A stretch of 50,558 bases of DNA from Daldinia sp. FL1419 (lineage: Eukaryota > Ascomycota > Sordariomycetes > Xylariales > Hypoxylaceae). The position numbers and the translations under genes were made by a program. Position 1 is the stretch's first letter. Each line of letters opens with the position of its first letter. The stretch lies in assembly GCA_025201765.1 (NCBI GenBank), contig MU623532.1, positions 1-50,558 of the forward strand, read 5' to 3'. The notes under the pieces were generated by a model, which saw nothing but the letters and a program-made list of their open reading frames with translations, was not told where the DNA came from and did no database searches. Shown in pieces: positions 19,490 through 30,204 of this stretch.

Positions 19490-22204
19490 TTATCTTCGTT
19501 CTCTAATTCCAGCTTCGAACATTTCCGCTAGGGTGTCCCATTTCCCTGCGGCGGTATCGCCACTGGCTCTTGCAACTCCCCTCAATCCACTGCAAATGAA
19601 TTTCAAATTGCGATCGATGTCGACTCGTATGTCACGGAGAACCTCCGCGAATGTCTTTTCACTATCTTGCATCATCAAAGTTTTGTCTTGGTCCAGAAGA
19701 AATGTTTCGTCTTCTTCCTCGCCACTTCCCATATACCGCCGACTTTGTTTTACCGGTGAAGACATCACTGACAATCGCGTTAGCTCTTGTTCCTCTTCTT
19801 GCTCTCGTTCGGATTCTAGCTGGCGTGCGTCCTGAAGTCTAATAGCGAGATCGAACATATCCAAAATGGATTCACGGATAGGGTCAAGTTTGCTACCTAG
19901 ACACACTTCATTAATAATCTGCTTTGTATACGCACTGTGTAATGCGGCCATGGCGGTTATGTCTTCTGTTTGCTCAAGGCTCTGGTGGAGCTCGGCTGTA
20001 AGTGGTTCCAAGACTAATGTATGGAGGTAGGATCGAAGTGTATTACAGAACCAAAGGAGTTTTGCCCTAAGATCATAGTATGCTGCTTGGTCTTGTGACG
20101 TATTTGGTATACCCGCAATGCTCTCAGAGACTAAGCGGTGCTTGTGAAGGACGTAAGTGGCTCGGCGGAGTTGTAGTAATAAGGTAAGAACTGTCTGGTA
20201 TTGGGCAAGACTCTCATCCGAAAGAATGATCTGTACTGGCCAAGACAAGCGATAATGTATCCTAACCAGTGGTAGACCTTTGCGAACCGATCTTCGAATA
20301 TCCTTTATGTCGTCTGCTAAATTATCTGTAGACACGCTAACAACCAGTCGATGGGCGTTGTTTATACTACCGAACGTCTCATGAGCTAGAGCAGTCAGGT
20401 TAAAACGGTCATGCCAGTTTGAATTAAGGAGATCCATATTATTAAAGATTCCGAATGCGAAGAGGTCAGACTGCGCCCCGTTGGACATCAAGTATACTTG
20501 CTGAAGAGCGTCTAGGACCGACCAGAGACCACAAGACTCGAAGAGGGTTCGCCGAAGAGTCGTGGACGCGGCGTGGTGTTTACTCTCCATCCATTTCTCG
20601 AAAACATCGCCAAAGACCTCAGAGAACGGCGCAAAGACGCCATATGTAGACATAAGATCTTTATTAACCTCTATGGGTAGATCGGTTTTATGAGTATTGG
20701 ATCCTTGATATTTCCCAAGAAGCTTAAGGACAACAACACTCTTGCCGGTGGTGAGTATCTTCAATGCTGCTGGTCGTAGAAATCTTGGCACGTAGAGCGC
20801 GCCATCAGCTGTTTTTCGCAACGTGAACTGATTTGACCATACTTGGCTCATGGGAACTTGACTCGGTGAGCTGGAGATGAAGAAAGCTTTATCCTCACTT
20901 AGTAGCTCTCCGGACTCCATCCAGAGGCGGATAGACCGGAGGTAAACCTGGAAACATTCAAAAAATAGGGTAGCAATGAATTGGTACACAGCATCGTTTC
21001 CCTCTAATTGGGCAAGTTGAGCAGCCTCAAAGAGGAGTTCCAAGTAATAGAAAGGACGAGGGTATCTTGACCGCTGGAGTTCCTGTATAATATCCGAGAG
21101 GCTAACAAGGGGTTGCAAATGTGGCTTTATGTCATCAAGAATTTTCGCAAGGCTAATAACAACGTCCTGTTGGATATCTACATATCGCGCTTGTAGATTC
21201 GATATTTCACGATCAAAAGATCGAAGGCGTTCCTCGACTGCCTCTCGGAATACCTGTAATAGTGGGATATTTTGAGGTTGTTTTACGAATTCGCGAAGGA
21301 TGAATAACTGTCGACCCGCTTCGCCGAAGGAGCTTAGTAGTGCCTTGTAAAGCTCCCAAGAGGTATATTTCAGTTGGAATTGCAACGAGAGTGCCCCTTG
21401 TCCATCGAATAGAGCATTTTCAAGACCATTGAGCATGAAAAGTACCTCGCGTACAACGTGGAACTCTGATAAGGCGATCTTGTGGGATCTTCCTGTGGGT
21501 TCCTTTGATGGCTCAACATTCCTCCAAAGCTGTGCTGCTCGAACTTGCTCGAATCGTTCCTCATCTCGGGACTCGACAAGAAAATCAGTGGGGGATTTCC
21601 GATATTGTGCTTCGACGGTCGATGCCGATGTTTTCTCGGCGTTAGACGATAAATCAGATACACTTTCAAGATATTCGTCTTCAGAACTATCTCTGTCGAA
21701 CCTAACATTTCCCCAAAGGTCACGGTCTTGATCCCACCCTTCCTCTTTGGCAATGTCTTCCCATTTAAGAGGGGGCCCAGTCTTTTCTTTTGACGCTTTG
21801 AGCGACTCTAAATCAGCTAGTGTGGATTTTTGGACGGGCTGGTCCTCAAGCAACAATAGTAAATGGAGGATTTCAGGTGTCCATTTATTGGAGACTTGTG
21901 GAAGAGTGTCCAGACGCTCTCTTAACGCGTCTGCCAACCCATCTTTATTAATAATACGAAAATGTTCCTCGAACCCGTTGAGTTTAGCTTCAACGTCAAA
22001 TTGGTTGGTGCGTAGAAAGTTGTGCTGGCGAAGTCTTCGCAAGCTGGTCTCTTTAAGAACGTTAAAACGTCCAGGATCCGACTATGAATATGTGTAAGTG
22101 GGTTGCATGGAATATTTGTTACTCTTACTAACCTGACTCGATGTTCTAGTGATGACTTCGACCAGCTCTTCAGTTAATGCGCCCAATGTCGCAGCGTGGG
22201 CCAT
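19490..22204 (-). CDS. Gamma-tubulin complex component 5 (GCP5/Mod21, Spc97/Spc98 family)
   Basis: Non-core gamma-tubulin ring complex subunit that helps nucleate cytoplasmic microtubules. Two exons, 22133-22204 (MAHAATLGALTEELVEVITR then TSSQ) and 19490-22081, give 887 aa; the 51-nt intron has a GTTAGT donor and a TCATAG acceptor. The N-terminal part resembles the GCP5/Mod21 N-terminal domain: FDVEAKLNGFEEHFRI, then WTPEILHLLLLLEDQP (roughly 50-120). An acidic Ser-rich linker (about 150-200) follows, then a long all-helical Spc97/98-like body with REVLFMLNGLENALF (about 240) and RPFYYLELLFEAAQLA (about 370). Core GCP2/GCP3 proteins differ in their N termini, so GCP5 is the better call. GCP4 or GCP6 remain possible. 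It shares its upstream region with the divergent mannosyltransferase gene. Confidence 0.85.
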
Positions 22205-22990
22205 GATATATGTGTATTATTCGCATCGGAATGATAATCGATATAAGTAAGACTAATGGATAATATTACGAGATGTAAAGTATTATAAAATTATTAAATT
22301 ATTAATTATTATTAATCCAGGCTATCCAGGCTAGTAGTTAATCGCTGGTTCTTTCTTATAGGTACGTGATAGGTATTAGGTTTATTAGGTTCGTCGTAGA
22401 CCCACCTTTAAAGGCTTATCTAACATTTAAAATGATTATCAAATCGATACGAATCGATAACGCGTCGACGCGATCTGTAATTACCGGGGTTGTATCAGTG
22501 GTACCGTATTCAAGCACACCTATCACAGTGCGGACGACGTGCTACCATATATATCACGTGCTCCCGACACTGTGGTTCCCCCTTTCTGCTTGCTTACACG
22601 GGGGACCCACTTCTGCCACCTTGGATTTTGTGTACAGGCAGGTTTTAGTGTACAGCAGATAGAACAGATAGGTACAAGGCGATACTTGGAAGATTTTCCG
22701 ATGCCTCATATCTTTCTAAACATTCCAAACACTCTAAACATTTTACCCATTTTATTAAACATGTGCCATTTTGCTCGCGACTCCTGACGAACACTTTCTA
22801 TTCATCTTGTACATTTCCTCGTCACAACCACTTACTTAATTGGTTCTGTTTCTCCCTTCTATTATGGTCCTCGTAACGACTGTCTAAGCCACCTATCCAT
22901 TCTTTGACATCATTCTCTCAAATTAGACACGAATCGGGGCGGTGGACTTTTTTTCGCCAAGTTAATGAATATAAAGTAGCAACTACCATA
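22205..22990. other. Divergent intergenic region, GCP5 / mannosyltransferase
   Basis: About 0.8 kb, AT-rich next to GCP5 (22230-22310). Short frames present are not protein-like. The open frame of the mannosyltransferase extends upstream to 22904, but the signal-anchor begins at the 22991 Met. Confidence 0.6.
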
Positions 22991-24351
22991 ATGGCCATCG
23001 CGAGGCCCGTCCGCGCTCTTGCGCTAGCGGTTTTTATAGTCTGCTGTTTTTTCTTATACACAATATGGCGTCCTTCCTCTTCTGGCGTACCCAGCATAAA
23101 GACCTCGGCCGACTTCCACGGTACCATCGAGAGAGATCCTAATTTAGATCGTGAGTTTTCCCAGCCCATTCTGGTTGCCGGAAGCCAAGTCTCACAACTT
23201 GAATAGCCACAGGAGAGCCGGAAGGTAAACTCGTACGCGCAACCGAAGGAGGATATGCCCCGGGCATCGCTGGTACCTCGAGAATCAATGCGACAATCCT
23301 GACGTTGGTGCGAAACGAGGAGTTGGATGGAATACTACAGTCGATGCAGGACTTGGAGCGAACGTGGAACTCCAAATTTAATTATCCGTGGACATTCTTC
23401 AACGACGTTCCATTTACTGAGGAATTCAAGCGGAAGACCCGAGCAGCCACCAAAGCCGAAACACGATATGGTTAGTAAATGTAGGCTTCCCGGTAAGGGT
23501 TGTACTAATTTGGCGCCGTAGAACTCATTCCTAACGAACACTGGGATACGCCGTCCTGGATTAACGACGACTTATACAAGGAATCAGTCAAGATTCTCGA
23601 GGAGAACGAGGTCCAATATGCCGACAAGATTTCGTATCACAAGATGTGTCGATGGAACAGTGGGCTTTTCTACAAGCATCCCGCGCTAAAAGACATGCAG
23701 TACTACTGGCGTGTTGAACCCAATGTCCACTTCTTCTGCGATGTGGATTATGACGTATTCCGTTACATGCAGGACAATAACAAGACATACGGTTTCACTA
23801 TCACCCTCTACGATGCTCCCAAGTCGATTCCTACTCTGTGGCCGGAGACGACTAAGTTTATCACCCAGCACCCCGAGTACCTCCACGAAAACAGGGCCGA
23901 GCAGTGGTTAACCGACAAGCAGCGGCGTCCTATTCACTGGGAGCTCGCAAACGGTTATTCAACTTGCCACTTCTGGACCAATTTCGAGATCGCGGATATG
24001 AACTTTTGGCGAAGTCAGGCATACGAAGACTACTTTAACCACTTGGATCGTGCTGGTGGTTTCTTCTATGAAAGGTGGGGTGATGCGCCCGTGCACAGCA
24101 TAGCGCTCGGTCTATTCGAAGACAAGAGCAAGATTCATTGGTGATTATTCCTCTTTTTCCCGGCAATGACTCTAGTATTCTAATTCGCTTCTAGGTTCCG
24201 TGATATCGGATACCAGCACATTCCATTCTTCAATTGCCCCAACTCGCCGAAATGTAGAGGCTGCGTTACTGGTCGTTTAACCGATGGCGAGCACTGGTTA
24301 CATAAAGAAGACTGCCGACCTAATTGGTTTAAAGTCGCTGGAATGGGCTGA
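22991..24351 (+). CDS. KRE2/MNT1/KTR family alpha-1,2-mannosyltransferase (GT15)
   Basis: Golgi type II membrane enzyme that adds mannose from GDP-mannose to O- and N-glycans of secreted and cell-wall proteins. Four exons, 22991-23150, 23207-23470, 23522-24140 and 24195-24351, total 1200 nt (399 aa), all in phase. The start gives a short cytoplasmic N terminus and a signal-anchor helix (about residues 8-26, ALALAVFIVCCFFLYTIW). GT15 landmarks are INATILTLVRNEELDGI, YPWTFFNDVPFTEEFK, HKMCRWNSGLFYKHP, YYWRVEPNVHFFCDVDYDVF, the nucleophile region CHFWTNFEIADMNFWR (E297) and GGFFYERWGDAPVHSIAL. Cysteines of the C terminus (CPNSPKCRGC) are as in the family. Which KTR/MNT subgroup it belongs to cannot be settled here. 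Convergent with the MORG1 gene. Confidence 0.93.
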
Positions 24352-24683
24352 ACGTGACCTGGGAAAGGGGTATTTAGGATACGTGAAATGCGATGGCTGC
24401 ACGATATTGTCCGATGCTGTACTAATGTCTGGGAAATCCCATTATGGATAAGGATAGCATGGCGGCATGCGGTGTTCGGCGTAGAAGGAGAGGGCGCTTC
24501 ATAGAAGGAGGGCTGTTTTCTCAAGCTGGCATGATGCAATCAGCTTATTGTTTTAACCTAGATCCAATATTAAGGATCGTCCGCACCAAGTGTCAAAATG
24601 AGTCGTTTGATACGTTGGACACATAGGTATCCTTGATGGAATTGCAAGACCACTCTAATGATCTAACCGTAGGAAGATCCATA
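24352..24683. other. Convergent intergenic spacer
   Basis: 332 bases between two convergent stop codons; presumably both 3' UTRs. Nothing else seen. Confidence 0.6.
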
Positions 24684-25831
24684 TCAATTATATCCAAAAA
24701 CTGTGACAATACCGGACGTCCCACTAACACAATATTGGTCCCCAAATCCATTCTCCCTCCATGCAAAGCAACTTAGAACATTGCTACGTTCCTTTGGCTT
24801 GCCATCTTTACCAATGGATTTCTTCGGCCCAATACCAGCAGGCCCCCATGGAACAGCTACTTTAGCTTTCAACTCCCCCGTAAGGACGTCCCAAGCCCAT
24901 ATCCTCCCTTCCCCGTGTCGGCCCGGAGTACCTGTCATCTCGTCCCCCGCCAAGACGAATTGCTCCTTTCCACCTAGGATAGACTGAACACGTAAATCCT
25001 CATTTTTCCATTCAGGGTCCGAATATGTCTTTAGACATCCTCCACTCTCCCTATCCATCAGGCGTACTTTGCTGTCCAAACTACTTACCAAAACGGCTTT
25101 TCCGTCTTTTGTCAAACATAGGCTTGTGACGCTAGGACCAATGACGTCGGTGGTACACCGCCCCATGCGCACATCGTATGTCCTGACACGGCCATCAACG
25201 CTACCGCTGACGACTTCGTGTCCACGCACAGCAACGGCGCTGATAGAGTCGCGGGCCTCAGTAAGGGTCTGGATCGGTTTGAGTGAGTTACTTTTTACGT
25301 CCCAAATCCGCACGCTAGTATCGACACTGCCGCTCACGAGAAGGCTGTCATCCTCGCCGGCGAAAGCTACGCAGTTAATGCGCGCCGTGTGGCTCTGCTG
25401 ATTGCCGCCGAAGCGCCGTAGCGTCTGCGCCGATGCTACGTCCCAGAGAAAGACGGCGCGGTCACCGCCTGATGACGCGAAGCGCGCGTTGTCTGAGGCA
25501 ACGGTTAGAGACAGGACTTCGTACCCGTGCGCCGAGTACGTCTGAATTAGGCGGCCTTCTGGTATAGCCGAGGGCCCAGAGTTGCTCTTCTTGGCAACAT
25601 GAGAATTAGGGTGGATAGACGTGTTAGGCTGCGGGTTATATAGCCTGATAGATCGGTCTGCGGAGCCGGCTAGGATATACGTCCCGGGTGACGCCGAGTA
25701 CGCGAGCGCGTGGACGGGGCCTGTGGGTTCTTGATTAGAGGAACAATGTAGATGGAGTTGGCTATGGGGTGAGTTTGAGATTTACCGTTAGAACCTAATA
25801 GGTGAGCGATTGGCTTGTCTGGGAAAGCCAT
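24684..25831 (-). CDS. WD40-repeat protein MORG1/WDR83-like
   Basis: WD40 scaffold related to MAPK organizer 1 (WDR83), which in animals binds ERK-module proteins and is also found with spliceosomes; its role in fungi is poorly defined. Two exons, 25786-25831 (MAFPDKPIAHLLGSN) and 24684-25720, give 360 aa with a GTAAAT donor. I can see about seven WD-type blades, including LAGSADRSIRLYN, FASSGGDRAVFLWDVASA, LVSGSVDTSVRIWDVKS, VVSGSVDGRVRTYDVR, LVSSLDSKVRLMDRE, GRIWAWDVLTGELKAKV and YCVSGTSGIVTVFGYN. The YDVRMGRC blade and the blade-6 loop with PGRHGEGRIWAWD are consistent with MORG1. It shares upstream DNA with the divergent PET127 gene. Confidence 0.88.
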
Positions 25832-26388
25832 TGTTTAATATTGCGGCGGTATCCATGACCTGGTTATGATGCCAACCACTTATACACCTGAGATGAAGGT
25901 ACCTAGGTCACCTTGGCATCGTGCGAATTAATCCCACTTGATTTACAAAATTTGGATAACAGCAAGAGTATTTGGCGAATGGTTTCCAGATTTGAAAAGT
26001 TACTTGATTGAAGTATCAAACCGGAGAGCTGGTTATAATCAAATGGGTGATTAAGTTGTTGTCAAGTTGACTGAGTTTACCTTTTAATGTTCCATCTTTT
26101 TTTTATAATGTTCTATCCTTTGGCTGTCTTATCAATCATTGGACATGCCACTAGTGCTAGTGCAAGTGCCGCCGTTGCACCGGGATTAAGTGCCCAGACT
26201 TGCACGTACATAGTTATCGATAAAGATTTTTTTTTAGCTTTGCACCAGCTTAGAATCCAGAAATTTTTTGGAAAGATTTGACAAGTTTACATCGCCAACG
26301 ATTTGCGACTCGTACTAGAGATTAAGCAATATTTTTTTTATATAAAATATTAAAATATTAGATTGATTCTCGACGTAAAGCGCTCGCA
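25832..26388. other. Divergent intergenic region, MORG1 / PET127
   Basis: About 560 bases, AT-leaning. A TATATAAAATATTAAAATATT stretch around 26338-26358 lies 30-50 bases before the PET127 ATG and may contain its core promoter. No gene seen; the 64-codon frame at 26087 has no recognisable features. Confidence 0.5.
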
Positions 26389-29300
26389 ATGCTTCGATTG
26401 AGCAGCCGAAGCGTACGCCGTATCGGAAACTCTTATATTTGTACATCATGCCTTGTCGCCTGTCACTCGACAAGGTCTTTGGCCATTCGTCCCACCTTGG
26501 TTTCTAGTCATCATGGTCGACATTTATCAAATACACCCCGCTTCCATAATCCTACGACGGAAACCTCGACACCAAATGCCGATGCTGCTGAAAATATAGC
26601 ACCTCCACCGGAAACGCCAAAGAAGAAGAAAAAGAGAAAACCTAAAAATGAAGATAAAACGATCGCCGCCCAGGCCGAAGGCGAACGCCAACTACAAGTT
26701 CTTCAAGGCGCGCTCCAAGCACTAAAGAACGTTCTCGCTGCCCAGAATATCAGTGTCGACCATATTTCCAAGCTGGGTAATCAGGTCGATCTTAAAGGCG
26801 CAGACTCTGGAGGAGCCGAAGAGGCTAAAGAGTCCCAGGCAGTTCCGAGGAAGGAGAGAAGGAAGTCTAAACGAAAAGCATCAGCCGACGAAGATGCAGC
26901 GGCAGCAGAGGGTGCAACGGAGAAGACTACAACCTCGAGCGGTCGCACCAAAAAGGCTACGTCGAAGAAAGCGACAAAGTCAAAGAAGGCAGCGACTAAA
27001 AAAGGCAAGAAGTCGGCTCTAAAGATTACGAAAATAGTAGCCAAACCAAGGAAGGAAACAAGCCATGCTGCCCTCCGAGAATCACTTCGAGACTTGGGTA
27101 GTAGCGATTTTGTATGGGGTGACTACAAAAGTATCGGCGAAGACCCGTCTACGCTAGAAGGGCAAGAAAAGGCGACAAAATCCAAGAAAGGATTACCCTT
27201 AGATATCACTACTATACAGTCCAAGGATTTACAGGTGACACCTGTCGAGACGAACCACCCGCCAGTTCCGGGGTTATCTTATGGTCTCGAGAGAGTTTTG
27301 TTTAATCCCGGCGTCTATCACCTACAAGATCCTCGTTCGCGGGTTTACAACTTTGACCCCTACCTCTCGGAGATTATGCCAATTCAAGAATTCGACTTCA
27401 ATGCCCTGAAACAGTACGTAACATCTTCCAAGGACTCGACGCTTATTGGAATCGCGAAGGAGCATGGCAAGAGGTACACTGGTTCGACCTCCAGTATGAC
27501 TTCCATGCTTTCCCACTTTCATTACCTCTTGTCAGCGTGGCGAGAAATCAATACGAGCATGCTCTCCAAAGGGTTCACAACCGATTCCCTCCAATTTACA
27601 AAGATTATGAAAGGTCCGGCTGCAATATTCCTGCATTGGAAAGATGGTACTTATGCCATAGACGCCGACAAGGAATTTGACACGGCCAATATCTTAAGTA
27701 TGCTCGGAAAGTCCATGGAAAAACTTCTTACTCTTACCAAAGAGGAATACGAGAGATACAGACACACCAACTCCGACCAGATAACCGAGGAAGAACGAAA
27801 CGCTGATGAAGCCTTTCACTACACTAAATTCCTTGATTTCATGATGCGTTCCCAGTTAGATGCGCACGATTCGAGAGTGCCCGGGACGGGCATGTTTGAC
27901 CTTAAGACACGTGCGGTTGTATCTATCCGTATGGATGCGAAGGGATTTCAAAAGGGTCTCGGCTACGAAATTCGGAACCGGTTTGGTCAATGGGAGTCGT
28001 TCGAACGAGAATACTACGATATGATTCGTTCCGCATTCTTGAAATATTCTCTACAAGTTCGTATGGGCCGAATGGACGGTATCTTTGTCGCATTCCATAA
28101 TACCCAACGCATCTTTGGCTTTCAATACATCCCACTAAGCGAGATGGATCTTGCGCTACACGGAACATCCAACACCACCACCGGCGACCGGGAATATAAG
28201 CTCAGTCTTTCCTTGCTTAACGACATTCTTGACCGGGCCACCAAGAAGTTCCCGGAACAGTCCCTGCGACTACATTTCGAGACCAGGAATTCCACCAACG
28301 CGCCCTTCATGTACATATTTGCAAAGCCGGTGACCCAGGAAGATATCCACGAGGTTCAAAATACTAATAGAGCATCTATTGAGGCCTTTGAACGAGAAAT
28401 TCTTGGCTTGGCTAAAGATGAGGCCGAAGCGGAAGCAGAGGCTGAAGCTGAAGCGAAAGCAGAGGCAGAGGCAGAGGCCGAAGAGGCCGAGGCAGAGGAG
28501 GTGGAAGTAGAAGCGGAGTCGGAAGCTGGACCTGAGCTCCTCGATGAAAATGAGAACGAGAGCATGGCACAGAAAGAGTCTGTGGAGATTAGAAAATCCG
28601 CGCCGTCTCAAGAAATGTTGAGTCTGGCCGCTTGGAATGAGGTGCGCCAAATGGTTGAAGGTGCTGTTGATGATGACGAAGTTGGTGTTGGTGCCGTGCG
28701 AGAAGCAATTGAAGATGCGCTGGAGCAAAGTGGACTTCTCCATGCGAAATCGTCGACTGAAGCACGAGGGTACGTTGATGCATTGCTCAGCGCCATTACT
28801 AATAGCACACCTAAAATTGAATCGACTTCGAGCACGACAGATGAGGTAGAGGCAATCTCCGACGAGAACGATTCGGCTTCCGCTCAAGAGGTACCTGATC
28901 CGGAATCAGAATCTAATAATGAGCAATCTACGTCTGAACTTGAAACAGATGCCGATGAGTCTCAGATAGAAGAAGCCCCTGAACATTCATCTAGCAAAGA
29001 TGAAGATGCGGGCCCTCAACTGGAAGAAACAAAAGAACAACCGAACGACAGCCTAGAAGAGCAGTTGGAATCTGAAACCCAGACGTCACTAGCATCGAGC
29101 GATGAGTCTAGAAACACTGTATCTGAAGCGGATGATTCAGCCCCCGTCGAAACAGCGTCACAGGAACAAGCTGACGTTGAAGCGACTAGAGAGGTTGAAG
29201 AAGAAGAGGAGGACGAGGAAGAAGAGGAGGATGAATCTGAAGACATAGACGATGAATTAGACGAAAGTGAATCTAGGAGAGATCTCAACACAACGTCATA

Positions 29301-30204
29301 TATGTCACCGCTAAAGGATCTTATCGTGCGAATGGCTCAGAGGATTGATGAAAAGAAATCATCCGAAGAAGCTGAGAGCTCTATAGATGATTCATCCAAA
29401 CTTAAAGAATTTGAGAGGATCCTTGGTGAGCTTATCTCTCGTTCTAAGGATGAACAAATCGAACCCCGAACCGATAACGCTGGCGCTACTTCAGAGGCTT
29501 CTATGGGATCGGGACTAGAAGGAGAAACAGATGTTCTCGAGAACGATATCGAGGAGACAAGTGAGGCACAAAATGCGTCCCCAAAACCGGCCCCAGAAGA
29601 GGCGTCGGAAGATGACGCATTGGCCGAAGAGGACCCCAACTTACTGGGTATGATTTTGACCATCAGGAATAAAATCAACGGTGAATACGTAGTAAGGCCC
29701 ATTGACCTGAAACGGACGGATAACTGGGTCGTGGAGTATAACATTGAGGAGATCTCGGGTAAGCGGGCCAATACCATCTACCGACAGTGCCAGGCGAGGC
29801 GACGCCAAGTCTTCGAGGATACGGGCAAAAAAGACTCAGAGTGGTACAAGATGTTCCGTGGTAGGCTTGAGCACCACACAATGGAGGGCCGTAAGTTCAG
29901 GGCCGAAGAGAACATCAAGGCACAGAGTAGCCCCGTCCACATCGTGGGTCATGAGAGGCCGTTGCAATGGGAGGAGGTATTTGGAAAGCAAAAGACGTCG
30001 GCGCCGGTGGAAGAGGTGGAAGACCTAGGGGAAGACTCGGCGGAATTGTCTGGGAATCCAGTAGAAGACTCTGCAGAGAGCCCTGTAGAGGACTCCGTAG
30101 AGAACCCCGTGGAGGATTCCGTAGACGATTCCGTAGACGATACTACCGAGAGTCCAGCAGAAAAGGATGAGGTAGTAGAGGAAGGGCAGAAAAAGGAGGA
30201 GTAG
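26389..30204 (+). CDS. PET127: PET127 family mitochondrial RNA-processing protein
   Basis: Intronless frame, 1271 aa. Pet127 is a mitochondrial membrane-associated protein that promotes 5' processing and turnover of mitochondrial RNAs with the mitochondrial degradation machinery. The N terminus (MLRLSSRSVRRIGNSY) is Arg/Ser-rich and acid-free, like a matrix presequence. A Lys-rich linker follows (about 70-225). The Pet127 core spans about 285-665 and includes YGLERVLFNPGVYHLQDPRS, MKGPAAIFLHWKDGTYAIDA, GTGMFDLKTRAVVSIRMD and IFGFQYIPLSEMDLALHG. The D504-L-K506 triplet resembles the D/E-x-K half of a PD-(D/E)xK nuclease motif, which has been proposed for this family. Residues about 678-1080 are a low-complexity acidic insert with Glu-Ala repeats. 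A second conserved block, NLLGMILTIRNKINGEYVVR (about 1084-1200), is followed by short acidic repeats. Confidence 0.92.
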   Translation: MLRLSSRSVRRIGNSYICTSCLVACHSTRSLAIRPTLVSSHHGRHLSNTPRFHNPTTETSTPNADAAENIAPPPETPKKKKKRKPKNEDKTIAAQAEGERQLQVLQGALQALKNVLAAQNISVDHISKLGNQVDLKGADSGGAEEAKESQAVPRKERRKSKRKASADEDAAAAEGATEKTTTSSGRTKKATSKKATKSKKAATKKGKKSALKITKIVAKPRKETSHAALRESLRDLGSSDFVWGDYKSIGEDPSTLEGQEKATKSKKGLPLDITTIQSKDLQVTPVETNHPPVPGLSYGLERVLFNPGVYHLQDPRSRVYNFDPYLSEIMPIQEFDFNALKQYVTSSKDSTLIGIAKEHGKRYTGSTSSMTSMLSHFHYLLSAWREINTSMLSKGFTTDSLQFTKIMKGPAAIFLHWKDGTYAIDADKEFDTANILSMLGKSMEKLLTLTKEEYERYRHTNSDQITEEERNADEAFHYTKFLDFMMRSQLDAHDSRVPGTGMFDLKTRAVVSIRMDAKGFQKGLGYEIRNRFGQWESFEREYYDMIRSAFLKYSLQVRMGRMDGIFVAFHNTQRIFGFQYIPLSEMDLALHGTSNTTTGDREYKLSLSLLNDILDRATKKFPEQSLRLHFETRNSTNAPFMYIFAKPVTQEDIHEVQNTNRASIEAFEREILGLAKDEAEAEAEAEAEAKAEAEAEAEEAEAEEVEVEAESEAGPELLDENENESMAQKESVEIRKSAPSQEMLSLAAWNEVRQMVEGAVDDDEVGVGAVREAIEDALEQSGLLHAKSSTEARGYVDALLSAITNSTPKIESTSSTTDEVEAISDENDSASAQEVPDPESESNNEQSTSELETDADESQIEEAPEHSSSKDEDAGPQLEETKEQPNDSLEEQLESETQTSLASSDESRNTVSEADDSAPVETASQEQADVEATREVEEEEEDEEEEEDESEDIDDELDESESRRDLNTTSYMSPLKDLIVRMAQRIDEKKSSEEAESSIDDSSKLKEFERILGELISRSKDEQIEPRTDNAGATSEASMGSGLEGETDVLENDIEETSEAQNASPKPAPEEASEDDALAEEDPNLLGMILTIRNKINGEYVVRPIDLKRTDNWVVEYNIEEISGKRANTIYRQCQARRRQVFEDTGKKDSEWYKMFRGRLEHHTMEGRKFRAEENIKAQSSPVHIVGHERPLQWEEVFGKQKTSAPVEEVEDLGEDSAELSGNPVEDSAESPVEDSVENPVEDSVDDSVDDTTESPAEKDEVVEEGQKKEE

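Noticed and set aside
28270..28887. 205-codon antisense frame
   Set aside because: Antisense to the Glu/Ala-rich part of PET127; its Phe/Leu/Ser-rich composition is what the reverse of Glu/Lys codons gives.
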